64,000 nucleotides of DNA from the NCBI GenBank assembly GCA_021801795.1, contig JAJYXR010000027.1:1-64000 (forward strand), in the 5' to 3' direction. A program made the translations under genes and the position numbers. Below the pieces are notes generated by a model that saw only the letters and a list, made by a program, of their open reading frames with translations, was not told the DNA's origin and searched no databases. The stretch comes from Actinomycetes bacterium (GTDB lineage Bacteria; Actinomycetota; Acidimicrobiia; Acidimicrobiales; JAJYXR01). Positions 42,139-50,425 of the stretch are shown here, one piece after another; the stretch's first letter is position 1, and every line of letters starts with the position of its first letter.

Positions 42139-42261
42139 CTGCCGCCTCCAGGGCACCTGCCGCCTCCAGGGCACCTGCCGCCTCCAGGGCACCTGCCGCC
42201 TCCAGGGCACCTGCCGCCTCCAGGGCACCTGCCGCCTCCAGGGCACCTGCCGCCTCCAGGG
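42136..42261. repeat. Seven 18-bp repeats at the ipdA translation start
   Basis: cacctgccgcctccaggg occurs seven times without interruption. On the minus strand each unit reads GGAGG...GTG, i.e. a ribosome-binding site plus a start codon in the same frame as ipdA. Confidence 0.96.
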
Positions 42262-42440
42262 CACCTGCCGGCCAGCCACCTGAACCCGCGACGAGCACAC
42301 TCCAGCCACCTGAACCGGCCACGTTTAGGGCTGTTACACCCGAGCGCGATGATCTCGAGTTACCGGCAGGCGGCACCGGCGACCCCGATGCCACTGCCGA
42401 GAAACACCGTGTAGCATGATAAATGCCTAAGGAGGCAGGA

Positions 42441-42785
42441 ATGGCGGTTACAGCATGGACCACGCTAGGGCTCGTGGTGGCCCTGGGAATCGGCATGGTT
42501 ACCCTCTTCACCATGCTTACCCAGAGGCTCGACTCCATGAGCGCGAGGTTCGACTCCATGAGCGCGAGGTTCGACGAGAGGCTCGACTCCATGAGCGCGA
42601 GGTTCGACGAGAGGCTCGACTCCATGAGCGCGAGGTTCGACGAGAGGCTCGACTCCATGAGCGCGAGGTTCGACGAGAGGCTCGACTCTGTCAACGCGAG
42701 GATCGATCTGGTCATAGAGCGACTTGACAGGACGAACGAACGGCTGGACCGCCACCTCCAGGAGCATGCGGCTTCCGCCGGCTGA
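42441..42785 (+). CDS. Short membrane-anchored coiled-coil repeat protein
   Basis: 114 residues from the ATG after GGAGG (AVTAWTTLGLVVALGIG). One N-terminal membrane helix (about 4-24) is followed by a run of 11-residue units RLDSMSARFDE (33-bp DNA repeats) and RLDRTNERLDRHLQEH, forming a continuous coiled coil. It points opposite to ipdA. Similar 'hydrophobic plus coil' proteins are widespread with unknown function; the near-identical repeats mean copy number may vary. Confidence 0.85.
   Translation: MAVTAWTTLGLVVALGIGMVTLFTMLTQRLDSMSARFDSMSARFDERLDSMSARFDERLDSMSARFDERLDSMSARFDERLDSVNARIDLVIERLDRTNERLDRHLQEHAASAG
42526..42690. repeat. 33-bp coiled-coil repeat
   Basis: Four to five near-identical aggctcgactccatgagcgc-type units (33 bp, shorter first unit of 22 bp) encode 11-residue steps, which preserve the coiled-coil phase when copies are gained or lost. 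Confidence 0.92.
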
Positions 42786-42908
42786 GCGCTGAAAAGGCTT
42801 CAGGGGGAATCCCACGAGACTCTGCCCTGCACAGGTCCTGTAGCCGGCGCCGAGGGCAGCGGTCTGGTTGGCGCCGAGGGTGGGTATGTTCAGGACCTGA
42901 CACAGGAA

Positions 42909-43676
42909 TCATCGGGAGGTGTCGGCCTCGCGCTTGTCGAGGAAGGCTTGGCGTTGCTCGTCGGCCACTCCCCTTACGTGCAGCTCGTAGGTAAAGCCCT
43001 GTTCGAAACGGTAGCTACGCCTCGGGTCTACGGGATCGATGCCGTTCAGTGACTCCTTGGCCCTCCTCAGGATCGTGGGGCTCTTAGCTGCTATATCTCT
43101 CGCTATGCAGCGTGCCTCTTCTACGAGGCTGGCACGGTCGACGACCTTTAGCACCGAGCCGTATGCGTGCAGCTCGCTGGCCGTGGCATTGGATGCCGTG
43201 TACACCATGGCGCGCATCCGGTGCTGGGGCACCAGGCGCGCCAGGTGGGTAGCCGCGCCGAGGGCCCCGCGGTCCACCTCGGGCAGGCCGAAGACGGCAT
43301 CGTCGGACGCTATGACCACGTCGGCATTCCCGACGAGACCCACCCCGCCACCGAGGCAGAAGCCGTGAACCGCGACCAGGACGGGGACCTCGCAGTCGTA
43401 GACCGCCGCGAAAGCCGCCTCGCAGCCACGGTTCGCCCCGACGAGTGCCTCGTCGCCCCTGGCCTGGATCTCCTTTATGTCCACGCCAGCGCAGAAGCCG
43501 CGACCTTCGGCACGGAGCACCACCACGCGAGCAGATGGGTCCCTGCCGGCATCACGCAGCGCATCAGCAAGGACGAACCAGTCCGCGGCAGTGAGTGCGT
43601 TCACCGGGGGAACGTCGATGACCACCTCGGCAATGCCCTCGGCGGTCCCATTCGTCTCAATGCCCACTGCACGCAC
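42909..43676 (-). CDS. echA20: EchA20-like crotonase (ring-opening hydrolase)
   Basis: 255 residues, GTG start. Crotonase motifs: LRAEGRGFCAGVDIKEIQA and VHGFCLGGGVGLVGNADVV (oxyanion hole), SDDAVFGLPEVDRGALGAAT. FCAGVDIKE and DRGALG are features I link with EchA20 (Rv3550), which opens ring D of HIEC-CoA by hydrolysis. With IpdA/IpdB downstream, the complete ring C/D opening set is present. The start lies 9 bp from operator E and is divergent from the SDR gene. Confidence 0.92.
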   Translation of the reverse strand: MRAVGIETNGTAEGIAEVVIDVPPVNALTAADWFVLADALRDAGRDPSARVVVLRAEGRGFCAGVDIKEIQARGDEALVGANRGCEAAFAAVYDCEVPVLVAVHGFCLGGGVGLVGNADVVIASDDAVFGLPEVDRGALGAATHLARLVPQHRMRAMVYTASNATASELHAYGSVLKVVDRASLVEEARCIARDIAAKSPTILRRAKESLNGIDPVDPRRSYRFEQGFTYELHVRGVADEQRQAFLDKREADTSR

Positions 43677-43685
43677 TCTACCGCA

Positions 43686-43706
43686 TTTCTGATGCCCCGT
43701 CAGAAA
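43686..43706. promoter_or_regulatory. Operator site E (divergent echA20/SDR)
   Basis: Arms TTTCTGATG and CGTCAGAAA around CCC, extending by A and T on the outside. It is 9 bp from the echA20 GTG and 26 bp from the SDR GTG. Confidence 0.82.
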
Positions 43707-43732
43707 TACGCTGGCGCGGATAAGATCGAACC

Positions 43733-44575
43733 GTGAGCCTCTCAGAGCCCGCAGGTGCCTTCGACTTCTCCGGCTTCGACTTCTCCGGCTTCGACTTCTC
43801 CGGCTTCGACTTCTCCGGCAAGGTGGTGATCGTCACCGGGGGCACCAGGGGTGTGGGTCGGGCCATAGCCGAAGGGTTCCTAGCCACAGGAGCTTCGGTG
43901 GTGGTCTGCTCACGCCATGTCGTGGCTCCGGAGAACCTGCCCCGGGTAGGCGATAGCCGGGCGACAGCTCTGGTGGCAGACGTGAGAGATCCCGACGAAG
44001 CAGCGCTCATGGTAAGGGATGCACATTCTCTGGCAAGCCGCATAGACATCCTCGTGAACAACGCAGGCGGATCCCCGCCCCATGCTGCGTCAGACGTGCC
44101 TGCACGCCTCGTAACCTCCATAGTCTCCCTGAACCTTCTCGCTCCCTTCTGGTGCTCACAGGCAGCGAACACCCTGATGCAGGCCCAGGACGGCGGAGGC
44201 TGCATCCTGAACATAGGCAGCGTCTCGGCCACCAGGCCCTCACCGGGCACCGCCGCCTATGGGGCCGCGAAGGCCGGCCTACTGAGCCTTACCCGCACCC
44301 TCGCCGTCGAGTGGGCACCCAAGGTGCGGGTTAACTGCGTGGTCGCAGGGATGCTCGCCACGGAAGCAGCCGGTGAGCACTACGGTGGCGACGAGGGCAT
44401 TTCCAGGGTGGCGGCCACCGTCCCGCTCGGTCGGCTCGGCACCCCCCAGGACGTGGCAGCAGCCTGCCTCTTCCTCGCCTCACCACTATCGGCCTACACA
44501 AGCGGTGCGGGGCTCGTGATCGACGGCGGCGGTGAACGGCCTCGATTCCTATCGGCCCTGGAAGAGCCGGGCTAA
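43733..44575 (+). CDS. SDR-family oxidoreductase
   Basis: 280 residues, GTG start. Rossmann TGGTRGVGRAIAEGF, NNAG at DILVNNAGG, catalytic GSVSA...AAYGAAKAG (Ser, Tyr, Lys). It resembles the SDRs beside echA20 in mycobacteria (Rv3548c/Rv3549c) and probably oxidises a hydroxyl on a ring-derived CoA ester. The N-terminus contains FDFSG four times (15-bp repeats) before the Rossmann fold; only the last copy is normal for the family. Confidence 0.94.
   Translation: MSLSEPAGAFDFSGFDFSGFDFSGFDFSGKVVIVTGGTRGVGRAIAEGFLATGASVVVCSRHVVAPENLPRVGDSRATALVADVRDPDEAALMVRDAHSLASRIDILVNNAGGSPPHAASDVPARLVTSIVSLNLLAPFWCSQAANTLMQAQDGGGCILNIGSVSATRPSPGTAAYGAAKAGLLSLTRTLAVEWAPKVRVNCVVAGMLATEAAGEHYGGDEGISRVAATVPLGRLGTPQDVAAACLFLASPLSAYTSGAGLVIDGGGERPRFLSALEEPG
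43760..43819. repeat. 15-bp repeats in SDR N-terminus
   Basis: ttcgacttctccggc occurs four times in frame, encoding FDFSG each time. Confidence 0.96.
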
Positions 44576-44700
44576 GCCTCCAGCACGGCTAACTGCCGCG
44601 CCCTTACCGACCAGCCTGCATTGACCGGAGTCGATGCGACACTTAGACAACGTAACATCAACTACTAAAGGAATCGGGTTCCAGAGCCGATACCCTATGC

Positions 44701-45909
44701 GTGGCAGACCGGGTAACCGACCAGCCGGCTCTGGTGCTGGCCGGAAAACCGATCATCGAGTACCAGCCCGCGGTCGATCTGGCGACCGGGAGGATCCTGG
44801 GGTTCGAAGCCCTGGTGCGGTGGGACCATCCGACGCGGGGCCATATCCCTCCCGAGATACTGATCGCATGGGCCGAGTCGAACGACGACATCGTCGCGCT
44901 GAACGCGTGGGTGCTCGAGCATGCCTGTGCCACGGCCCAGACCTGGCCCTCTGGAATACAGATCGCGGTCAACTGCTCGATAGTGCAGCTCCAGAGGGGT
45001 GCCGCCTCGAAGGCAGTCGAGACGGCTCTAGCGACGAGCGGGCTCAATCCCGACAGGCTCACCGTGGAGGTAACAGAGCGGGCAGTGGCAGACGACGCCG
45101 CAGCTGAGGACCTCCGCGCAGTCGGGGACCTCGGAGTCCACCTGGCGGTGGACGACGTGGGCACCAGCTGGTCATCGCTCGAGACGCTACGTAGGTTCAA
45201 GGTCGACATAGTGAAGATAGACGAGGCCTTCGTAGCAAGCCTGGAACCTACAGAGGGAATGAACCGTGCGATCGTGGACGCGATCATCCATGTGAGCCAC
45301 TCCCTCAACATGTCTACCGTCGCCGAAGGAGTCGAGACAGCCGAGCAGGTGATCACCCTACGCGAGTTCGGTGCCGACGTAGCTCAGGGATTCTTCTTCG
45401 CGCCCCCCCTGCCCGAGGACGGCGCGTGTGCGCTTGCCACTGCAGAGCCACGACCGGTGCTGCCGGCTGGTCTGGAGCTACTGGACCGGCGGCTACCAGA
45501 TCTAAGCCTCGTAGCACCACTCTCGGACATCCAGCCGGCCGGGGAGCAGGGGGCCAGCATCCAGGTCCATCCCGCTCGATCGCCGGCGCTGACCGCTGTG
45601 GAGAACCCGGAGACCGAGGAGGAAGCCGAGGAAGAGGCGTCGGCTGAGCCGGCTGGTTCGGCTAGGGCATCCCGCTCCTCCGGTCGGGGTCAAGCCTCCG
45701 GTGGAGCTGGCAGGGCTGGTGCTGGGAAAACTGGGGCTGGGAAAACTGGGGCTGGGAAAACTGGGGCTGGGAGGGTCCGGACCACCGGCTCGAAGACGAA
45801 GCCTTCCCGTGGCTCCGCTGCCTCGGGCGCCCCTCCTAGCGCCGGCGCGGGAGCCAGGAAGGCCGCCGTTCGCGAGGCAGATCCCGACGTCGCCGGTGCA
45901 CCAGGTTAG
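44701..45909 (+). CDS. EAL-domain c-di-GMP phosphodiesterase-like protein
   Basis: 402 residues, GTG start. The EAL domain occupies about 15-250: FEALVRWDHP (EAL), AVNCSIVQLQ (Asn), LTVEVTERAV (Glu), LAVDDVGTSWSSLE (DDFGTG variant), DIVKIDEAF (Lys), VAEGVETAEQ (Glu) and ADVAQGFFFAPP (Gln). Metal and catalytic residues look intact, so activity is plausible. No sensory domain precedes it. The last 130 residues are a disordered acidic-then-basic tail with GAGKT repeated three times, possibly nucleic-acid or wall binding. Confidence 0.93.
   Translation: MADRVTDQPALVLAGKPIIEYQPAVDLATGRILGFEALVRWDHPTRGHIPPEILIAWAESNDDIVALNAWVLEHACATAQTWPSGIQIAVNCSIVQLQRGAASKAVETALATSGLNPDRLTVEVTERAVADDAAAEDLRAVGDLGVHLAVDDVGTSWSSLETLRRFKVDIVKIDEAFVASLEPTEGMNRAIVDAIIHVSHSLNMSTVAEGVETAEQVITLREFGADVAQGFFFAPPLPEDGACALATAEPRPVLPAGLELLDRRLPDLSLVAPLSDIQPAGEQGASIQVHPARSPALTAVENPETEEEAEEEASAEPAGSARASRSSGRGQASGGAGRAGAGKTGAGKTGAGKTGAGRVRTTGSKTKPSRGSAASGAPPSAGAGARKAAVREADPDVAGAPG
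45721..45765. repeat. 15-bp repeats in EAL protein tail
   Basis: gctgggaaaactggg occurs three times in frame, encoding AGKTG steps in a Lys/Gly-rich tail. Confidence 0.93.
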
Positions 45910-46108
45910 GCTCTAGAGAACTGACGAGGCCCGCGGCCTGGCACCCGAAGGTGCCTGGCATCTCGCATCTCACCGGACTGAAGTGATCCGACGCACCCGG
46001 CTTCTTCGAGGGCTGCGTGCTGCAGGCAGCTGATCGTATGGACGTCGAGAGGTCCTGGGCAGGCGTCCAAGTGGTCAGGTGGGTCCCGAACGTGCTCAGA
46101 TACCCACC

Positions 46109-47245
46109 GTGAAACTCGCCGTACCGACCGAGACCCGCGAGGGTGAGAGCCGCGTCGCCATGGTCCCCGACTCTGCCAAGCGCCTCGGCGCTGCAGGCTG
46201 GGAACTGTCGGTGCAATCCGGCGCCGGCACGAAAGCCCACTATGCCGACGCGCACTACGAGGCCACAGGGGTGAAGCTCGCTGGCGACCTGGCAGCTCTT
46301 TACCAGGGAGCCGAGGTCATAGCAAAGGTACGGGCCCCTACCAAGGAGGAGGCCGCGGCGCTCCCGGAGGCATCTGTGCTGGTGAGCATGATGCAGCCCG
46401 CCCAGGCCCTGGACACCGTAGGGGTGCTGCGGGATCGCCGGATAACCTCCTTCAGCCTCGACCTGCTGCCACGCATCAGCCGGGCACAGGCCATGGACGC
46501 CCTTTCCTCCCAGGCGACGGTCTCGGGATACCGAGCTGCTCTCGTCGCGGCGAAGAGCCTCGACAAGTTCTTCCCCATGTTCATGACCGCTGCAGGTACG
46601 GTGCCTCCAGCGAAGGTGCTGGTGATGGGCGCGGGAGTAGCTGGACTCCAGGCCATAGCCACCGCCAGAAGGCTCGGAGCCCAGGTGCGTGCCTACGACG
46701 TTCGCGCGGCTGCGAAGGAAGAGGTGGCGTCGCTGGGCGCCACCTTCGTGGAGTTGCCGCTCGATACCCAGGAAGGCGGCGGTGGCTACGCACGCGAGCA
46801 GTCCGAGGAGTTCCTGGCTCGCCAGCGCGAGCTGATCGGGGCCGAGGTAGCCGCCGCTGATGCCGTGATCACCACCGCGGCCATCCCTGGAAGGAATGCG
46901 CCGGTGCTCGTCACCACCGAGATGGTCGAGGGCATGGCTGACGGGGCTCTGATCGTGGACCTCGCGGCAGACTCCGGTGGAAACTGCGAGCTCACGAAGC
47001 CCGGCGAGACCGTGATCCACCGGGGGGTCAGGGTCTACGGGCTGTCCAACCCTGCAGCCTCCATGCCCACCCATGCCAGCTTCCTCTACGCGCGAAACAT
47101 TGCAAACTTCGTAGCCCTGCTCGTAAAGGACGGCAGCCTGGCTCCCGATTACGACGACGAGATCGTATCTGGCACATGTGTGACGCGCGCAGGTGAGGTG
47201 CTGCACGGCCCTACGGCTGATCTACTGAAGGAGGCAGGCAGATGA
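46109..47245 (+). CDS. pntAA: NAD(P) transhydrogenase subunit alpha part 1
   Basis: About 378 residues from GTG (KLAVPTETREGESRVAMVPD); an upstream GTG at 46079 is possible. NAD-binding domain I: 'VLVMGAGVAGLQAIATARRL' and VRAYDVRAAAKEEV. This part is the soluble NAD(H)-binding component of proton-translocating transhydrogenase, which makes NADPH from NADH using the proton gradient. It is the first gene of a three-gene operon with ATGA overlaps, the split form common outside enterobacteria. Confidence 0.95.
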   Translation: MKLAVPTETREGESRVAMVPDSAKRLGAAGWELSVQSGAGTKAHYADAHYEATGVKLAGDLAALYQGAEVIAKVRAPTKEEAAALPEASVLVSMMQPAQALDTVGVLRDRRITSFSLDLLPRISRAQAMDALSSQATVSGYRAALVAAKSLDKFFPMFMTAAGTVPPAKVLVMGAGVAGLQAIATARRLGAQVRAYDVRAAAKEEVASLGATFVELPLDTQEGGGGYAREQSEEFLARQRELIGAEVAAADAVITTAAIPGRNAPVLVTTEMVEGMADGALIVDLAADSGGNCELTKPGETVIHRGVRVYGLSNPAASMPTHASFLYARNIANFVALLVKDGSLAPDYDDEIVSGTCVTRAGEVLHGPTADLLKEAGR

Positions 47246-47613
47246 GCGGCGGCATCCTCGGATACGTGACCGTGTTCGTGCTGGCGGCATTCGTCGGCTA
47301 CGAGGTCATATCGAAGGTACCCAGCATCCTCCATACCCCCCTCATGTCCGGCAGCAATGCCATCCACGGGATCATCCTCGTGGGGACCATGATCGTGCTC
47401 GGACATGCCCACACCCCAGCCGAACAGGCCCTCGGGTTCGTGGCAGTGCTCCTGGCCACCCTGAACGTGGTAGGCGGGTTCGTGGTGACCGACCGCATGC
47501 TGGAGATGTTCAAGGCCAAGCCGGCCGATAGGGGCGCGGCCGGGGCGCGGGCCGCGCATGGCGAGTCCGGAGGCTCTTCGGCGGGCGGCTCCACCGAGGG
47601 TGGCGACCGATGA
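47242..47613 (+). CDS. pntAB: NAD(P) transhydrogenase subunit alpha part 2
   Basis: 123 residues with three membrane helices (YVTVFVLAAFVGYEVISKVP, 'HGIILVGTMIVLGHA', 'LGFVAVLLATLNVVGGFVV'). The motif SKVPSILHTPLMSGSNAIHG is diagnostic of this subunit. The C-terminal 25 residues are Gly/Ser-rich filler. ATGA overlaps on both sides. Confidence 0.95.
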   Translation: MSGGILGYVTVFVLAAFVGYEVISKVPSILHTPLMSGSNAIHGIILVGTMIVLGHAHTPAEQALGFVAVLLATLNVVGGFVVTDRMLEMFKAKPADRGAAGARAAHGESGGSSAGGSTEGGDR

Positions 47614-49004
47614 GCAGGGGGACTGCCACCGACCTCGTCTACCTGGTAGCCATCGTCGGGTTCATCCTCGCCCTGAAGGGCCTCAGCTCCCCCAAGCACG
47701 CTCGAGCCGGGAACCTGGCCGGGGCCGTAGGAATGCTCCTCGCGGTCGGGTGGACCTTCTCGCTGCCCTCTGTCCACGGAGACTCCGGGGACTTGATCCT
47801 CATGCTGGTCGCGATGGCTATCGGCATCGCCATTGCCATACCCGCCGCGCGTCTGGTGAAGATGACGGCCATGCCTCAGATGGTGGCGATCTTCAACGGC
47901 GTCGGCGGCGGTGCTGCAGCGCTGGTCTCCGTTACGGAGTTCATAGCCCTGCCTTCGAAGACGATTGCGGTCTACAAGATCGTCGAGGTCCTCTTCGGCG
48001 TACTGGTCGGCAGCGTCTCCCTCTCGGGAAGTGCCATAGCCTTCGCGAAGCTACAGGAGATCATGACCGGTAGGCCGATCACCTACCCGGCCCAGCAGGT
48101 GGTGAATGCCGTCGTCGGAGCTGGGGTACTGGGCCTGGCAGTCGCCACGCTGGTCACCGCCAGTACGCCGCTGCTCGTGATCCTGCTCGCCCTCTCCCTG
48201 GTGCTGGGGGTCATATTCGTCCTCCCCATCGGCGGAGCCGACGTTCCGGTCCTCATATCGCTGCTCAACTCCTTTACCGGCCTCGCTGTCGCGGCTTCGG
48301 GCTTCACCTTGAACTCCGACCTGCTGATCGTGGCAGGCACCCTGGTAGGGGCATCGGGGATGCTGCTCACCAGGATGATGAGCCAGGCCATGGGTCGCTC
48401 TCTTCCGAACATCCTCTTCAGTGCCTTCGGGTCGGTCGTCACTGCATCGGGTTCCGAGGTAAGCGGTGACCGCAGCGTGCGCTCTGGTACCCCCGACGAC
48501 ATCGGCGTGCTGCTCGCCTACGCGCGCAAGGTGGCCATCGTCCCCGGTTACGGCCTCGCTGTGGCCCAGGCCCAGCACACTGCGCGTGAGCTGGCCGAGG
48601 CGCTTGCAGACCGCGGTGTAGAGGTCTACTACGCGATACACCCAGTAGCAGGGCGGATGCCCGGGCACATGAACGTCCTACTGGCGGAAGCGAACGTGCC
48701 TTACGACCAGCTGAAGGAGATGGACGAAGCGAACCCCGAGATGCAGACCACCGACGTGGCATTGGTAGTCGGTGCGAACGACGTGGTGAACCCCGCTGCC
48801 AAGAACTCGCCTGGAAGCCCCATCTACGGCATGCCGATCATCAACGTCGAGCAGGCTGGCAACGTCGTGTTCCTGAAGCGATCCATGCGTCCGGGATTCG
48901 CCGGGATCGACAACGACCTCCTCTACGACCCGAAGACGACCCTGCTCTTCGGGGATGCCAAGGAATCCCTGTCAAAGCTCGTCTCCGCCGTCGCGAGCGC
49001 CTGA
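47610..49004 (+). CDS. pntB: NAD(P) transhydrogenase subunit beta
   Basis: 464 residues. Eight to nine membrane helices fill residues 10-260 (PQMVAIFNGVGGGAAALVS and PIGGADVPVLISLLNSFTG are family signatures). The NADP-binding domain III follows (PGYGLAVAQAQHTARELAEA, HPVAGRMPGHMNVLLAEANV, VVGANDVVNPAA). It completes the transhydrogenase. NADPH supply suits steroid and lipid metabolism nearby, but the operon is not linked to the catabolic operators. Confidence 0.96.
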   Translation: MSRGTATDLVYLVAIVGFILALKGLSSPKHARAGNLAGAVGMLLAVGWTFSLPSVHGDSGDLILMLVAMAIGIAIAIPAARLVKMTAMPQMVAIFNGVGGGAAALVSVTEFIALPSKTIAVYKIVEVLFGVLVGSVSLSGSAIAFAKLQEIMTGRPITYPAQQVVNAVVGAGVLGLAVATLVTASTPLLVILLALSLVLGVIFVLPIGGADVPVLISLLNSFTGLAVAASGFTLNSDLLIVAGTLVGASGMLLTRMMSQAMGRSLPNILFSAFGSVVTASGSEVSGDRSVRSGTPDDIGVLLAYARKVAIVPGYGLAVAQAQHTARELAEALADRGVEVYYAIHPVAGRMPGHMNVLLAEANVPYDQLKEMDEANPEMQTTDVALVVGANDVVNPAAKNSPGSPIYGMPIINVEQAGNVVFLKRSMRPGFAGIDNDLLYDPKTTLLFGDAKESLSKLVSAVASA

Positions 49005-49021
49005 CAGACCTCCTGGCTCCC

Positions 49022-50425
49022 TCACCTCGAGGCTTTCGGCTTGTCGAGGGTCATTGACCACCCCGCCGGGTTAATAGGTATGGTTACTTTGGTACCGGGT
49101 CTGGCACGGGAGTACTCAGATACTGCCGTGCCCCAGTGATAGGGCGTATATGATGGGTATGACCAATCCCTCTCAATCCCGTATAACATAACCACGCAAG
49201 TCAGGACGAGAGCGCTAGTGAATATAGCTCTGCCGGAGAGATGGATCTTCCCAGTGGCTAATCTTCTTGACGCTTCATCTCTCAAGCGGAATAAATACCA
49301 GATCACCACCGCGATCCAGGCAAGCATCGGGAGGAAGTAGTAGTACGAGGCAACCCCTGGTACCAACATCACCAGCCACTGGGGTTTCGTACTGCTCACA
49401 AGCGGATCCCTGAGGGATGATACCAGTGTGAGGCCTGAAAACACTATTAGCCCTCTTAAGATGTCAGGCCCCTTTATGAGCGCCCACACTGTAGCTAGTG
49501 CTGCGACCAAGGTAATCAGCGTCGGCAGAGGGGTGTGGCTCCACAGATAGCTATGGTATATATCTGTGTAATTCCTCATGCCAAGCATAGAACCTACGAC
49601 TACCTGACCAGCAACGATGCGTGTCAGTAGAGTAAAGGTTGCGCCCAGGTGAGCACCTATTGCTCGATTTGACGATATCGTCAGCACTATCGTCATTCCT
49701 TGAATGATGGAGTATACGGTCTCAGATATGAGGACAGTCATGGCCCACGAGGTCCTGTGGCCCCACCACCGCCAGGCTGCTACCGGCCATATCAATACCG
49801 CGAACGGGCCACTCAGGCCTCCAAGTGCCAGGATGAAAAGATCGCGTGCCCAGCTAAGGCGCGTTCTAGGAGACTCGGCGAAGATCAGTAAAAAGCTGAT
49901 GAGCGCAAGGTGCCAATCGGCGTTTATTATGTTCAGGTTAACGCCGTATGTATTAGGCAACGCGATGTATATGAGACACAGCAGCATCCGGAGTAACAGG
50001 CTGGGTATGACATTGTCGAAGCGCCGGGACAATAGATACCAGATAGGTGCAATCTGGATCGCAGCTGCTATTGCCACGAAGATAGACGGCCCCCATAATA
50101 AGGGAAGGTGGACAGCCATCGCTGCTACCAGTCGCGGCAGCGTATGTAAGTACCCACCACGGGCACGGAACAACACTCGGAGCCCATTGTTCCAGGCGTC
50201 AGCATAAAATACGTTTCCACCTTCAGCATAGAACTGTGGGTTCAGGATCAGGCCAGGGCCTCGAGATATGATTAGCCCGAAGGAAATAGCAGTGGACAGA
50301 GCTATCGCCCAGTGGCGCGGTAGCTTGTGAATGAAGTCCGTGAAGCCGCCGTGCGTAGGAGCTGGAGGCTCCTCGGTCAGTGTCACGCTGGGCGACGCCG
50401 ACGAGGATGAGCTGCTCTCCATCAC
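49022..50425 (-). CDS. Polytopic membrane protein of unknown function (AT-rich)
   Basis: 467 residues, about ten membrane helices between residues 35 and 410, with a short soluble C-terminus. The fold looks like the multi-spanning membrane glycosyltransferase-like group (LPNTYGVNLNIINADWHLAL in a loop), but no catalytic motif is certain. Base composition is clearly lower in GC than all neighbours, with many A/T-ending codons, suggesting recent acquisition. Yet its ATG overlaps the PIN-TRAM stop (ATGA), an intimate join for a transferred gene. Convergent with pntB. Confidence 0.85.
   Translation of the reverse strand: MMESSSSSSASPSVTLTEEPPAPTHGGFTDFIHKLPRHWAIALSTAISFGLIISRGPGLILNPQFYAEGGNVFYADAWNNGLRVLFRARGGYLHTLPRLVAAMAVHLPLLWGPSIFVAIAAAIQIAPIWYLLSRRFDNVIPSLLLRMLLCLIYIALPNTYGVNLNIINADWHLALISFLLIFAESPRTRLSWARDLFILALGGLSGPFAVLIWPVAAWRWWGHRTSWAMTVLISETVYSIIQGMTIVLTISSNRAIGAHLGATFTLLTRIVAGQVVVGSMLGMRNYTDIYHSYLWSHTPLPTLITLVAALATVWALIKGPDILRGLIVFSGLTLVSSLRDPLVSSTKPQWLVMLVPGVASYYYFLPMLAWIAVVIWYLFRLRDEASRRLATGKIHLSGRAIFTSALVLTCVVMLYGIERDWSYPSYTPYHWGTAVSEYSRARPGTKVTIPINPAGWSMTLDKPKASR

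Noticed and set aside
42136..42261. CRISPR array
   Set aside because: Units are head-to-tail with no spacers, as are all other arrays here; no cas genes are present.
42139..42309. N-terminal extension of ipdA with VPWRRQ repeats
   Set aside because: Kept as a possibility but not as the main start: known IpdA proteins begin at the TDKTASVEE-like segment, and the extension is pure repeat.
23000..44000. Mycobacterial KstR2-type sites (AnCAAGnnCTTGnT)
   Set aside because: None was seen at the promoters of the ring-degradation genes; the TTTCTGACG repeat occupies those positions instead.
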